DNA of 45,455 nt, from the NCBI GenBank assembly GCA_019459525.1, contig JAIBEY010000090.1, positions 1 to 45,455 on the forward strand, in the 5' to 3' direction. The DNA comes from Prolixibacteraceae bacterium. GTDB lineage: Bacteria; Bacteroidota; Bacteroidia; Bacteroidales; Prolixibacteraceae. The notes under the pieces are model-generated. The model did not search any database and had not been told where the DNA came from. It saw nothing but the letters and a program-made list of their open reading frames with translations. The position numbers and the translations under genes are program-made. Every line of letters begins with the position of its first letter. Positions within the stretch are counted from its first letter, which is position 1. Below are positions 26,451-35,688 of this stretch, piece after piece.

Positions 26451-29353
26451 AACGAATTACTTCGATCCTTTTGATATTCTTAAGCTTTGGGTTAGCCTCT
26501 TTTGCGGCACCAACCCAAAAGCAAACCATTTTCCTCTCCGGAACCGACAATACCCACACCAAGACCTGGGAGTTTTTCTGCACTTCAGGCAGAAACAGCG
26601 GAGTTTGGTCGAAGATTGAAGTGCCTTCACATTGGGAACAGCAGGGTTATGGCGAGTACGATTATGGGCGAGATTACCGCACGTACGGCAAGAAATTTAA
26701 GTTTGCCGACGAAAAAGGAATGTACAAATATGCGTTTCAGGTTCCGGCTGACTGGAAAAATAGGAAGATTTTTATTGTTTTTGAAGGTTCGATGACGGAT
26801 ACTGAAGTCAAAATCAATGGCCATCTGGCCGGAGATATTCATCAGGGTGCATTTTATCAATTCCGATATGATATTACCGATAAACTTAAATTCGGGAAGG
26901 AAAATTTATTGGAAGCTACAGTCAGCAAAATGACAGCCGACAAGTCGGTGAACAGTGCCGAGCGTTTTGCCGATTACTGGGTATTTGGCGGTATTTTCCG
27001 TCCGGTTTACCTCGAAGCTTTTCCGTTGGAGCACATTGAACGGGTTGCTATCGAAGCCAAAGCTGATGGTTCATTTGCAATGGATGTTTTTCCAAAAAAC
27101 CAGAAAGACAAGCGAACGGTTGAGGCTGAATTACTGGATGCACAAAATAAGGTAGTTGCCACCTGCAATACAACAGCGAACAGCACCGATTCGCTGGTCA
27201 CATTAAGCTGTAAAGTTGCCAATCCGGCAACTTGGACTGCCGAAACACCTAATCGTTATTCGGTTCGCGTTTCTCTGAGAGACGGCAAGAACGAATTATA
27301 CACTACTACCGAAAAATTCGGCTTTCGCACCATTGAAATCCGGCAAGGTGACGGCATTTACCTGAATGGAACTAAAATCAAAATGAAAGGCATCAACCGC
27401 CATGCGTTCTGGCCCGAAACCGGGCGATGTCTGAACAATCAGATTAATCTCGATGATGTAAAACTCATCAAGTCGATGAATATGAATGCAATCCGTTGCT
27501 CGCATTATCCGCCCGATCAGGTTTTTCTTGATTACTGCGATTCGCTGGGTTTGTATGTGCTCGACGAGTTGGCGGGCTGGCAAAATGCCTATGCGACGGC
27601 TCCCGGTGTGAAACTGGTTAAGGAAATGGTGATCAGAGATTGCAATCATCCGTCGATTATATTCTGGAGCAACGGCAACGAAGGCGGGACCAACAAGGAA
27701 CTGGACGATGATTTTGCTATTTACGACAAGTCGAATCGTCCGGTTATTCATGCGCATCACCGGCCAGGAAACGATTTTAACGGCATCGATTGCAACCACT
27801 ACGAAACGTATTACAGCTCGAAAAAGATATTTGCTGAAGGCAAAATTTACATACCTACCGAATTTTTGCATGCGCAGGACGATGGCGGCGGCGCTGCCGG
27901 ACTAGAAGACTTCTGGGAACTTTTTTGGAAAACACCTAATGCCGGTGGAGGTTTTCTTTGGGTTTTAGGAGATGAAGGTATCGTCCGCACCGATTTGAAC
28001 GGATTTATTGATGTCAACCGGTTAAATGCGCCTGATGGGGTGGTTGGTCCACACCGCGAAAAGGAAGGCAGTTTTTATGCCATCCGCGAAATTTATTGCC
28101 CGGTAAAAATCAACCTGAAAAAACTTCCGGAGCAATTCGATGGTAAAATACCTGTTGAAAACCGCTACCATTTTGCCAACCTGAAAGATTGCCGTTTCGA
28201 ATGGCAATTGGTCAATTTCAGCAAGGTTACCGATCGTCAGGCTTCCCACAAAGTACAAAAGAGCGGAGTCGCTAAAAGTCCCGACGTGCGTCCCTTGGAA
28301 TTTGGAACTTTGAACCTGGAACTTCCTTCCGACTACAAAAAATACGATGCCCTTTACCTGAAAGTATTTGACCGTTCGGGCGAAGAAATTTATTGCTACA
28401 GTTGGAAGATTGGCGGCAACCTGCGTGCTGTTTCGCAACTGGTGAAAATGGACATCAGCGAACAGGAAAAGCTGCAGCGCGAAAAACTGAAAGCTGCCGG
28501 AATTGAAGCCGACAATATTTTGCCCATCGAACAGCAATCGGGCGATTTATCTAAAGAAACAGGCAATGCTGAACTAACAGAAAATGATAGTCTTTATACC
28601 CTGAAAGCTTCCGGAATTGCGGTGACTTTCAGTAAAAAAGATGGCAAAATAAGGAAAGTCACCAACGATCTGGGGCTGCCCTTGCCTTTCAGTAACGGAC
28701 CGGTGTTGGTGAGTGGAAATGCCAGGCTGGAAAGCATTCGGGTAAAAAAAGGAGAGAAAAGTTGCTCTCTTGAAATGACTTATTCCGGCGATATGAAAAA
28801 AGTGATCTGGACCATGTTTAGCAGCGGCTGGCTGGCGATGGATTACGAATATCAGGTTGGAGGCGAGCAGAAGTTCACCGGTATCAGCTTCGATTTTCCG
28901 GAGTCGGATGTGATTGGCGCCAAATGGTTGGGCAAGGGTCCGGCGCATGTATGGAAAAACCGTACAGCCGGTGGTGTGCTCGATGTGTATCAGCGCATGT
29001 ACAACAACCGGTTGCCAGCCGATAACAGTTGGGGATTGCCGCAATTCAAAGGATATTTTCCCGAAGTTTCGTGGATGGAATTCAACACGGTTGACGGCAA
29101 ATTTACTGTGGTAGCACAGGAAGACGACTTGTTTGTGCGTCTGTTCAATTTCTACGGAATTTCCGGACCCAAAAACTATCCGGAATTACCTGTTGGCGAT
29201 ATTTCGTTTCTGGATGCCATTCCTCCGGTTGGTACCAAACTGGCCATGGGCATCAGCAACGACACCTGGAACCTTGGCCCCATGGGCGAACTGAATAAAA
29301 TGGACAAACCTGTCAAACGGACACTGTATTTTTATTTTGGATTGCTGAACTAA
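26447..29353 (+). CDS. GH2 family glycosidase, beta-galactosidase-like
   Basis: This is a 968-residue secreted enzyme with a signal peptide (core at about residues 5-19, FAAP cleavage). It has the GH2 order: an N-terminal jelly-roll sugar-binding domain (VPSHWEQQGYGEYDYG, VFEGSMTDTEVKINGHLAG, DYWVFGGIFRPVYLEA), an immunoglobulin-like domain, a TIM barrel with KGINRHAFWPETGRC and MNMNAIRCSHYPPDQVFLDYCDSLGLYVLDE, and a C-terminal beta-galactosidase small-chain-like domain. The acid/base is Glu412 (SNGNEGG) and the likely nucleophile is Glu472 (PTEFLHA). In this locus it may remove beta-galactose from side chains. GH2 enzymes of related pectin loci also act on other sugars, so the substrate is uncertain. 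Its start overlaps the stop of the small unknown gene. Confidence 0.88.
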   Translation: MKRITSILLIFLSFGLASFAAPTQKQTIFLSGTDNTHTKTWEFFCTSGRNSGVWSKIEVPSHWEQQGYGEYDYGRDYRTYGKKFKFADEKGMYKYAFQVPADWKNRKIFIVFEGSMTDTEVKINGHLAGDIHQGAFYQFRYDITDKLKFGKENLLEATVSKMTADKSVNSAERFADYWVFGGIFRPVYLEAFPLEHIERVAIEAKADGSFAMDVFPKNQKDKRTVEAELLDAQNKVVATCNTTANSTDSLVTLSCKVANPATWTAETPNRYSVRVSLRDGKNELYTTTEKFGFRTIEIRQGDGIYLNGTKIKMKGINRHAFWPETGRCLNNQINLDDVKLIKSMNMNAIRCSHYPPDQVFLDYCDSLGLYVLDELAGWQNAYATAPGVKLVKEMVIRDCNHPSIIFWSNGNEGGTNKELDDDFAIYDKSNRPVIHAHHRPGNDFNGIDCNHYETYYSSKKIFAEGKIYIPTEFLHAQDDGGGAAGLEDFWELFWKTPNAGGGFLWVLGDEGIVRTDLNGFIDVNRLNAPDGVVGPHREKEGSFYAIREIYCPVKINLKKLPEQFDGKIPVENRYHFANLKDCRFEWQLVNFSKVTDRQASHKVQKSGVAKSPDVRPLEFGTLNLELPSDYKKYDALYLKVFDRSGEEIYCYSWKIGGNLRAVSQLVKMDISEQEKLQREKLKAAGIEADNILPIEQQSGDLSKETGNAELTENDSLYTLKASGIAVTFSKKDGKIRKVTNDLGLPLPFSNGPVLVSGNARLESIRVKKGEKSCSLEMTYSGDMKKVIWTMFSSGWLAMDYEYQVGGEQKFTGISFDFPESDVIGAKWLGKGPAHVWKNRTAGGVLDVYQRMYNNRLPADNSWGLPQFKGYFPEVSWMEFNTVDGKFTVVAQEDDLFVRLFNFYGISGPKNYPELPVGDISFLDAIPPVGTKLAMGISNDTWNLGPMGELNKMDKPVKRTLYFYFGLLN

Positions 29354-29407
29354 CCCCGGAGGGGTGGAATATTAATAGCCCTGGGTGAAGTGAAACGAAA
29401 CCCAGGG
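29354..29407. repeat. CCCTGGGT-type palindromic repeat
   Basis: CCCC-GGA-GGGG (29354-29364) is followed by CCCTGGGT (29379-29386) pairing with ACCCAGGG (29400-29407). The same words (GCCCTGGGTGAAG, CCCAGGGTAG) recur inside the larger palindrome at 35689-35992, so the two belong to one family. Confidence 0.6.
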
Positions 29408-29486
29408 TAGAAAAGGAAAAGAGAACAAGGAGCATCAACTTGTCATATTTGAAATGGGGAATTGTATGCGCCGCAGAGAATATCTG

Positions 29487-30575
29487 ATGGTATCGAGAAG
29501 AGAATTTATAAGTAAAAGTTTATGGGCCAGTGGCGCTTTTTTCGCTTCAGGAATAGCTGGTTTTGCCACTGCTCCTGAAAAAAGCTACAGTAAAAAAGAC
29601 ATTTCCAGATTTGCCAAACGCCTGAAACCATTGGGGAGAATTCTGGAACTGGAAGGCTACTACGTTTGGGGCACCAGTCCGATTGTTGCGCCCGACGGCA
29701 AAATCCACGTGTTCTTTTCACGGTGGGACGCTAAAAAGGGAATGGGTGGCTGGATTAACGGTTCGGAGATTGCCCATGCTGTGGCCGATCAACCGGAAGG
29801 ACCGTATTACGATATTGAAACCATTCTGGCACCTCGTGGCGATGGTTATTTCGATGGAACGACCTGTCACAATCCGCACATTCAGTTTGTTGATGGAAAG
29901 TATTGCCTTTTTTATATTGGTAATTCGAACAAAAAAACCAACACCAAACGCATTGCTATGGCAACCTCTGATTCGTTGAACGGCCCATGGACACGACCAG
30001 ATAAACCTTTGCTGGAAGTAGGTTCAACAGGTTCATGGGACGATCATTGTACCTCGAATCCAACTTTCCTGAAACATCCAAACGGGCAATACTGGCTGTA
30101 CTACAAATCGTGGAATACCGGAGAGTACGAGCATCCGGTTGATCCAGCTATTCGCGGTAACCGAAAATACGGATTGGCCATTGCGGATAATTTGGAAGGG
30201 CCGTACGTGAAATACTACGGAAACCCTATTCTGGATTATTCGAAATTCGGAAATAACCGCCAACTGGAAGATGGCAATGTATTTATTGAGAAGGACCGGT
30301 ATTATATGCTGGCCCGCGATATGGGGCGCTTTGATCACGAGGTTGGTATTATTCTCGAATCGAAAGACGGCATTCACTGGTCGGAGCCTAAGATCGGTTA
30401 TTTTGGTTACAGTCATTATTTACCGCAACCTCCGGCACCGTCGCATCTGAAGAAATATGGCCGTTTCGAGCGTCCGCAAATCCTGATGCAAAAAGGTCAC
30501 CCGACACATCTGTTTGTGGCCTCGCAGGGCGGAAAGTACATGACTTCGTCAGCTTTTGTTTTTGAAGTAAAGTAG
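29487..30575 (+). CDS. GH43-like five-bladed propeller glycosidase (family uncertain)
   Basis: About 362 residues from ATG 29487 (MVSRREFISKSLW); starts at 29454 or 29466 would add up to 11 residues. The start carries a twin-arginine-like pattern (SRREF) and a hydrophobic stretch, so export by Tat or Sec is likely. The body shows repeated propeller blades: GYYVWGTSPIVAPDGKIHVFFSRW, CHNPHIQFVDGKYCLFYIGN, DNLEGPYV, LEDGNVFIEKDRYYMLARDM and HYLPQPPAPSHLKKYGRFERPQIL. This is the style of clan-J/GH43-GH117-like enzymes, with Asp and Glu residues at blade starts. The exact family and substrate are not clear. A paralogue (EGYYVWG versus EGYWVWC, LFYIG in both) lies at 43195. Confidence 0.65.
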   Translation: MVSRREFISKSLWASGAFFASGIAGFATAPEKSYSKKDISRFAKRLKPLGRILELEGYYVWGTSPIVAPDGKIHVFFSRWDAKKGMGGWINGSEIAHAVADQPEGPYYDIETILAPRGDGYFDGTTCHNPHIQFVDGKYCLFYIGNSNKKTNTKRIAMATSDSLNGPWTRPDKPLLEVGSTGSWDDHCTSNPTFLKHPNGQYWLYYKSWNTGEYEHPVDPAIRGNRKYGLAIADNLEGPYVKYYGNPILDYSKFGNNRQLEDGNVFIEKDRYYMLARDMGRFDHEVGIILESKDGIHWSEPKIGYFGYSHYLPQPPAPSHLKKYGRFERPQILMQKGHPTHLFVASQGGKYMTSSAFVFEVK

Positions 30576-30616
30576 AATTAAGAACCACATAGGGCACATA
30601 GAAAAAAGAAAAAATA

Positions 30617-30688
30617 ACCACAGAGAACGCAGAGATAAAAAAGATTAGAATTCATTTAACTCCGTGTTTCCTCTGTGTTCTCTGTGGT
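30617..30688. repeat. ACCACAGAG-type inverted repeat
   Basis: ACCACAGAGAACGCAGAG (30617-30634) and CTCTGTGTTCTCTGTGGT (30671-30688) are inverted copies with one mismatch in 18. A related ACCACATAGGG piece lies just upstream (about 30583). The right arm ends 14 bases before the CE12 start. Confidence 0.65.
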
Positions 30689-30702
30689 AAAAAGAAATAG
30701 AA

Positions 30703-32193
30703 ATGAAGAAAATAGTAATGTTCTCGCTTATTAGCTTGGTGTTTCAGATTTCCGTTCAGGCCAAAGACAAGCCTACGATATTTACCATTGGCGACTCGAC
30801 CGTGAAAAATGGCCAGGGGAACGGTGCTGGCGGCTTGTGGGGCTGGGGCGATCCGTTTCAGCAGTATTTCGATACGAGCAAAGTGGTGGTTAAAAATCAC
30901 GCGCTGGGCGGAACCAGCAGCCGCACTTATCAAACCAAAGGCTTGTGGAATGAAGTTTTGAAAGAACTTAAAAAGGGTGATTTTGTGCTGATGCAGTTTG
31001 GTCACAACGACGGAAGTGCCATTAACGATGACAGTCGTGCCCGAGGAACCATCAAAGGAGTGGGTGAGGAGACCGAAGAAATTGACAATATTCTGACGAA
31101 ACAACACGAAATCGTTCACACCTATGGGTGGTATCTCCGGAAAATGGTTCGCGAGTCCAAGGCGAAAGGCGCGACACCCATCATCGTAACTCCCATTCCG
31201 CGCAACGATTGGGAAAACGGAAAGGTTAAACGGACTCCAGACAGTTATCCCGATTGGGCGATGGAAGTGGCCCGTCAGGAGAAAGTGATGTTTATTGATC
31301 TGAATAAAAGCTTGTTGGAACGGCTTGACCAATTGGGCGAAAGCAAGGTGACCGGAACATATTTTTTTAGTCGCGACCATACGCATACTTCGGCTGAAGG
31401 AGCAAAAATGGCGGCATCGCTTGTCATTGAAGGTATTCGGGCGAATTCCAAATGCAAGCTGAACCGTTATTTGCTGGCAAATCCAAAAATCAGCTTTCCG
31501 GTGAAAAAGCGGGTGTTCGTGATTGGCGATTCAACCGTAGCGAATGGCAATGATACCATTGTGGGATGGGGCAAAGAATTACCTGCATGGTTCGATACTA
31601 GTCGGGTGATCATTGTAAACAAAGCCCGCGGAGGCCGCAGTAGCCGAACGTTTCACACCGAAGGACTTTGGAACGAGATACTCCCGCAGTTGCAAAAAGG
31701 TGATTTTGTGCTGATGCAATTTGGCCACAACGACGGAGCACGTCCTGATGCCGAAAAATTTCGTGGTTCGCTTCGTGGAACAGGCGATGAAACCCAGGAA
31801 ATAACCAAACCCGACGGAACCAAAGAGACGGTCCATACTTATGGCTGGTACATGAAAAAATATATTCAGGAAACACAAGCTAAAGGAGCTGTTCCGGTTG
31901 TGTTGTCGATGATTCCGCGAAATATCTGGAAGAACGGAAAAGTGGAGCGTGCTTCGGAAATGTATGGAAAATGGGCGAGGGAAGTGGCCGAACAAAACGA
32001 AGTATTTTTTATTGACCTGAATGAGTTGGTGGCTAAAAAGTATGAAGAATTGGGTGCCGAAAAGGTCAAAGCTTTTTTCCCCGGCGACCATACGCATACC
32101 AACTTGGTCGGAGCAAAGCTGAATGCTGAAACAGTGGTTCAGGGCATCAAGGGATTGAAGAATTGCGAGTTGAAAGCGCATTTGAAGGACTGA
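30703..32193 (+). CDS. Tandem CE12 rhamnogalacturonan acetylesterase
   Basis: This 496-residue secreted protein (signal peptide to about residue 20) holds two complete SGNH/CE12 esterase domains in a row. Domain 1 has FTIGDSTV with nucleophile Ser32, GGTSSRT, FGHNDG and DHTH with Asp225/His228. Domain 2 has FVIGDSTV with Ser277, GGRSSRT, FGHNDG and DHTH with Asp462/His465. Both domains keep all four SGNH blocks, so both could be active. The two halves share long identical pieces such as KKGDFVLMQFGHNDG against QKGDFVLMQFGHNDG, a sign of internal duplication. CE12 enzymes remove acetyl groups from galacturonate in rhamnogalacturonan I, which opens the backbone to PL11. The PL11 gene is next. 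Confidence 0.92.
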   Translation: MKKIVMFSLISLVFQISVQAKDKPTIFTIGDSTVKNGQGNGAGGLWGWGDPFQQYFDTSKVVVKNHALGGTSSRTYQTKGLWNEVLKELKKGDFVLMQFGHNDGSAINDDSRARGTIKGVGEETEEIDNILTKQHEIVHTYGWYLRKMVRESKAKGATPIIVTPIPRNDWENGKVKRTPDSYPDWAMEVARQEKVMFIDLNKSLLERLDQLGESKVTGTYFFSRDHTHTSAEGAKMAASLVIEGIRANSKCKLNRYLLANPKISFPVKKRVFVIGDSTVANGNDTIVGWGKELPAWFDTSRVIIVNKARGGRSSRTFHTEGLWNEILPQLQKGDFVLMQFGHNDGARPDAEKFRGSLRGTGDETQEITKPDGTKETVHTYGWYMKKYIQETQAKGAVPVVLSMIPRNIWKNGKVERASEMYGKWAREVAEQNEVFFIDLNELVAKKYEELGAEKVKAFFPGDHTHTNLVGAKLNAETVVQGIKGLKNCELKAHLKD

Positions 32194-32198
32194 TAGAA

Positions 32199-32300
32199 TG
32201 TCCGTTGCCTTCAGGTAACGGCAAAGGATAACGCGCTGTGAATAAGTGTTTATGTCGATTGATGGGACTATCCTTTGCCGTCTGCTTTAGCTGACGGACA
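32199..32300. repeat. Paired REP-like hairpins (102 bp)
   Basis: Left arm 32199-32230 and right arm 32269-32300 are inverted copies. The inner 12 bases (CGGCAAAGGATA) and outer 7 (TGTCCGT) match exactly. Each arm also folds on itself: CCGTT...AACGG on the left and CCGTC...GACGG on the right. This two-hairpin layout resembles the REP pairs mobilised by Y1 transposases. Confidence 0.6.
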
Positions 32301-32324
32301 GGAGAATCTAAAGGGATTTTCTCT

Positions 32325-32352
32325 ATGAAAATCTGTGTAATCTGTGGTAAAA
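32325..32352. repeat. Partial copy of the ACAGAG/CTCTGTGG repeat
   Basis: ATCTGTGTAATCTGTGGTAA within this stretch resembles the right arm of the repeats at 30671-30688 and 34306-34323. Its ATG opens in frame with the lyase gene and creates a false upstream start. Confidence 0.4.
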
Positions 32353-32369
32353 AACTAAAACTGATAAAA

Positions 32370-34247
32370 ATGAAACATCTAATTTTTATTTTCCTGATAC
32401 TCTCTGCTTTTACCCTTCAGGCGCAGCGGCAGATGGAATATTTGTCCCGAGGTGTGGTGGCTGTTCAGGCTGGTCGCGACAGTGTGTTGGTGAGTTGGCG
32501 TTTGTTGCACTCGGATGCCGACGACGTGGCTTTTAATGTTTACCGTCAGGCTGAAAAGGGAAAGACAGTGAAATTGAATTCTAAACCGCTGACCGAAGCG
32601 ACCTCTTGTATGGATGTGTCGCCTTTGGCCGAAGGAAAACATACCTACATAGTAAAACCGGTTAAAGGTGGCGAAGAAGGAACTTTTGTTCTTGATAAAA
32701 AAGACAATGGCAATCCGTGGATTGATATTCCGCTACAAACTCCTGAAAAATATACACCAGGCGATGCTTCTGCTGGTGATCTGGATGGTGACGGCGATTA
32801 CGAATTAGTGGTTCACATGACCGGTAAAGCGCACGACAACAGTCACGACGGGATGACAGATCCGGCCATTTTTCAAGCCTATAAACTGGACGGGACGCTT
32901 TTGTGGAGCATTAATCTGGGCAAAAATATCCGTGAAGGAGCGCATTATACCCAATTTCTGGTTTATGATTTGGATGGCGACGGACGTTCTGAAGTGGCCA
33001 TGAAAACGGCTGATGGAACCATTGATGGCAAAGGAAAAGTAATTGGCGATGCTTCTGCTGATCATCGCGACAAAGACGGACACATTCTGAAGGGACCGGA
33101 ATACCTGACGGTGTTTGATGGATTGACCGGTGCGGCATTGTCAACGGTCGATTATTGGCCGGGTCGCCATTCATCCAAAGAAAATCCGACTCCGGACGAA
33201 ATGAAAGAAATCTGGGGCGACGGGAATGCGAATCGTTCCGAACGATACTTGGCCTGCGTGGCTTATCTCGATGGAGTTCACCCGTCGCTGGTGATGTGTC
33301 GCGGTTATTACACTCGCGCAACTTTGGCGGCTTACGATTTTCGCGATGGAAAATTGACCAAACGTTGGTTTTTCGACAGCGACGAGACTCCAGGAAACCG
33401 CGCCTATCGCGGACAGGGCAACCACAATTTAAGTGTTGGAGATGTGGACGGCGACGGATGCGACGAAATCATGTACGGTGCAGCAGCTATCGATAACGAC
33501 GGTAAAGGACTCTATTCCACCGGGCTGGGACATGCAGATGCCATGCACTTTTCTGATTTAGATCCGAGTCATCCGGGATTGGAAGTATTCAATATTCAGG
33601 AACGGTTTAGTGATGCCGGACTGAATTTTCGGGATGCCAAAACGGGCGAAATTCTTTGGCGGGTGGCTTCGCTCAAAGCCGATGAATCGGGTGGCGACAA
33701 AGGCGAAGGCCCTGGACGCGGCGTGTCGTTCAATGTCGATCCGCGCTATGGGGGTAACGAATGTTGGGTGTTTGGCGCCCAGCTAAAGGGAATGTGGAAT
33801 GCGCAAGGCAAAAAGATTTCGGAGACAACTCCTCCAACCTACAACTTTGCGGTTTGGTGGGATGGCGATTTGCTTCGTGAACTGCTCGATAAAAATCAGG
33901 TGATGAAATGGGACTGGACGGCCGAAAAGCTGAACACATTGCTCGAAGCCACCGATTGCCAAAGCAACAACGGTACTAAAGGCACACCAGTTTTAAGTGC
34001 TGACTTGTTTGGCGACTGGCGCGAAGAAGTGGTTTTTCGCACTACCGACAACAAAGCGTTGCGCATTTTCACTACAACAATTCCAACGAAACATCGCTTT
34101 GTAACTTTGATGCAAGACCCCATTTACCGGTTGGGAATTGCCTGGCAGAATGTGGCTTACAACCAGCCGCCGCACACCGGTTTTTACATCGGCGACGAAA
34201 TGAGCAAACCGGTAAAGCCGAATTTGAAACTGATAAAAGCTAAATAA
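32370..34247 (+). CDS. PL11 family rhamnogalacturonan lyase
   Basis: About 625 residues from ATG 32370 (MKHLIFIFLILSAFTLQAQ, a clean signal peptide); the frame is open 45 bases further upstream only because of a repeat. The mature part starts RQMEYLSRGVVAVQAGRDSVLVSWRLL, typical of PL11. It has the calcium-binding DxDGDG loops of its eight-bladed propeller: GDLDGDGDYELVVHMTG, YDLDGDGRSEVAMKTADG and GDVDGDGCDEIMYGAA. It ends with WREEVVFRTTDNKALRIFTTTIPT and YNQPPHTGFYIGDEM, also family marks. It cuts the rhamnose-galacturonate backbone of rhamnogalacturonan I by beta-elimination and leaves an unsaturated uronate for GH105. It lies between two CE12 genes. Confidence 0.94.
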   Translation: MKHLIFIFLILSAFTLQAQRQMEYLSRGVVAVQAGRDSVLVSWRLLHSDADDVAFNVYRQAEKGKTVKLNSKPLTEATSCMDVSPLAEGKHTYIVKPVKGGEEGTFVLDKKDNGNPWIDIPLQTPEKYTPGDASAGDLDGDGDYELVVHMTGKAHDNSHDGMTDPAIFQAYKLDGTLLWSINLGKNIREGAHYTQFLVYDLDGDGRSEVAMKTADGTIDGKGKVIGDASADHRDKDGHILKGPEYLTVFDGLTGAALSTVDYWPGRHSSKENPTPDEMKEIWGDGNANRSERYLACVAYLDGVHPSLVMCRGYYTRATLAAYDFRDGKLTKRWFFDSDETPGNRAYRGQGNHNLSVGDVDGDGCDEIMYGAAAIDNDGKGLYSTGLGHADAMHFSDLDPSHPGLEVFNIQERFSDAGLNFRDAKTGEILWRVASLKADESGGDKGEGPGRGVSFNVDPRYGGNECWVFGAQLKGMWNAQGKKISETTPPTYNFAVWWDGDLLRELLDKNQVMKWDWTAEKLNTLLEATDCQSNNGTKGTPVLSADLFGDWREEVVFRTTDNKALRIFTTTIPTKHRFVTLMQDPIYRLGIAWQNVAYNQPPHTGFYIGDEMSKPVKPNLKLIKAK

Positions 34248-34323
34248 CCACATAGGCACAATAGCACACATAGTCGTTAATCCCTCTGTGGAACTCTGTG
34301 TTTTACTCTGTGATCTCTGTGGT
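34248..34323. repeat. ACCACATAGG/CTCTGTGG repeat copy
   Basis: CACATAGGCACAATAGCACA follows the lyase stop. Then come three CTCTGTG-type words, ending with CTCTGTGATCTCTGTGGT (34306-34323). The same family is seen at 30583-30688 and in part at 32325. It lies 15 bases before the next start codon. Confidence 0.6.
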
Positions 34324-34338
34324 AAATATTCAATAACA

Positions 34339-35640
34339 ATGAAATCTCATTTTTTATTAATTCTGATCTGTTTTTCCCTTATCGCCTTTTCCAAACCAAA
34401 ATCAACCGATTTAAAATTCAATTTCGGTGCGGGAAAAGTCAAGAAAGGCTGGACGCCAATAACTCCGTCATCGGTTTATTCGGCTGAAAAGGGTTTTGGA
34501 CTGATCCCCTCAGGAGAAATTGAAGTTGGAAAAACTGCTGATTTTTTGAGCAGCAAAAAACCGTTCTATTTTGTCGTCCATATTCCGGAAGGGCATTACC
34601 GTGTACTTTTAACGTTGGGAGGTTCTCCCGAAGGTTCGTCAACAACAGTGAAAGCAGAATCGCGGCGGTTGATGCTCGAAAACGTGAAAACTGCTTCCGG
34701 AAAAACAGTTCAGAAAACGATAGTTGTAGATGTTCGCACCCCGAAAATTAACGATCAGGAACAAATTAAACTGAAGGAACGCGAACTGAATTACCTGAAC
34801 TGGGACAATAAACTGACGCTGGAATTTAACGGCGAACATCCGTGTGTGGCGGCAGTCGAAATTCAGAGAGCGGATGAATTGCCAACCATTTTTCTGGCCG
34901 GAAACTCCACTGTGACTGATCAGGAAAACGAGCCCTGGGCTTCGTGGGGACAGATGTTCCCGAACTTCCTGAAACCTGAAGTGGTAGTGGCCAATTATGC
35001 AGAATCCGGCGAAACGCTGCTGGCGTTTAAACGCGAAAAACGGTTGCAAAAGATATTGAGTCAAATGATATCCGGCGATTATTTGTTCATGGAATTTGCG
35101 CACAACGACCAGAAACCCGGTGGCAACCATCTGGATGCCATGACGACTTACAAAGACGAGTTGAAATATTACATTTCAGAAGCCCGAAAGAAAGGTGGAA
35201 AACCAGTGCTGGTGACTTCGACCAACCGTCGTCGTTTCGATGAGAACGGAAAAATTATCAACACTTTGGAAGAATTTCCGGAAGCCATGCGACAACTGGC
35301 AAAAGAAGAAAACGTTCCGCTAATCGATCTGAATGCGATGAGCAAAGCCTTTTACGAAGTTTTGGGACCCGAAATCTCGAAAAAAGCATTTGCGCATTAT
35401 CTGGCCAATACCTATCCGGGACAGGACAAACCTCTGGCCGACGACACGCATTTTAATCCGTATGGAGCTTACGAACTGGCTAAATGTGTAACTGAAGGAA
35501 TCAGGAAAAACATTCCTGAACTGGCAACATACATTAGCGATGAATGGATTGAATTTAATCCAGCACAACCCGATCCGGTAAATGACTTTCGTTGGTACGA
35601 AAGCCCTGCGGTGAACTTGGTAAAACCAGATGGAAATTAA
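34339..35640 (+). CDS. CE12 acetylesterase with an N-terminal beta domain
   Basis: About 433 residues from ATG 34339 (MKSHFLLILICFSLIAFS, a good signal peptide). An in-frame start 51 bases upstream lies in a repeat and would encode MELCVLLCDLCGK, so it is rejected. Residues 25-180 form a beta-rich domain (DLKFNFGAGKVKKGWTPIT to LTLEFNGEHPCVAAVEI) common in longer CE12 proteins. The SGNH part has IFLAGNSTVTD (nucleophile Ser190), NYAESGE, EFAHNDQ and DDTHFNPYGAYELA (Asp369/His371). It should remove acetyl esters from pectin backbones or oligosaccharides. It is distinct in sequence and build from the tandem CE12 upstream, so the two may act on different positions or chain lengths. Confidence 0.9.
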   Translation: MKSHFLLILICFSLIAFSKPKSTDLKFNFGAGKVKKGWTPITPSSVYSAEKGFGLIPSGEIEVGKTADFLSSKKPFYFVVHIPEGHYRVLLTLGGSPEGSSTTVKAESRRLMLENVKTASGKTVQKTIVVDVRTPKINDQEQIKLKERELNYLNWDNKLTLEFNGEHPCVAAVEIQRADELPTIFLAGNSTVTDQENEPWASWGQMFPNFLKPEVVVANYAESGETLLAFKREKRLQKILSQMISGDYLFMEFAHNDQKPGGNHLDAMTTYKDELKYYISEARKKGGKPVLVTSTNRRRFDENGKIINTLEEFPEAMRQLAKEENVPLIDLNAMSKAFYEVLGPEISKKAFAHYLANTYPGQDKPLADDTHFNPYGAYELAKCVTEGIRKNIPELATYISDEWIEFNPAQPDPVNDFRWYESPAVNLVKPDGN

Positions 35641-35688
35641 TCTTTCAACAACAGAGTAAAGACAAAAAATGACAGAATGTTTTTCTGA

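Noticed and set aside
29454-29486. Upstream start for the propeller protein (MGNCMRRREYL)
   Set aside because: Kept as an alternative only; the start at 29487 gives a clean export signal and the added residues look like noise.
29754-30416. Frameshifted or broken glycosidase suggested by overlapping frames
   Set aside because: The plus-strand frame is intact from start to stop with all blades in order.
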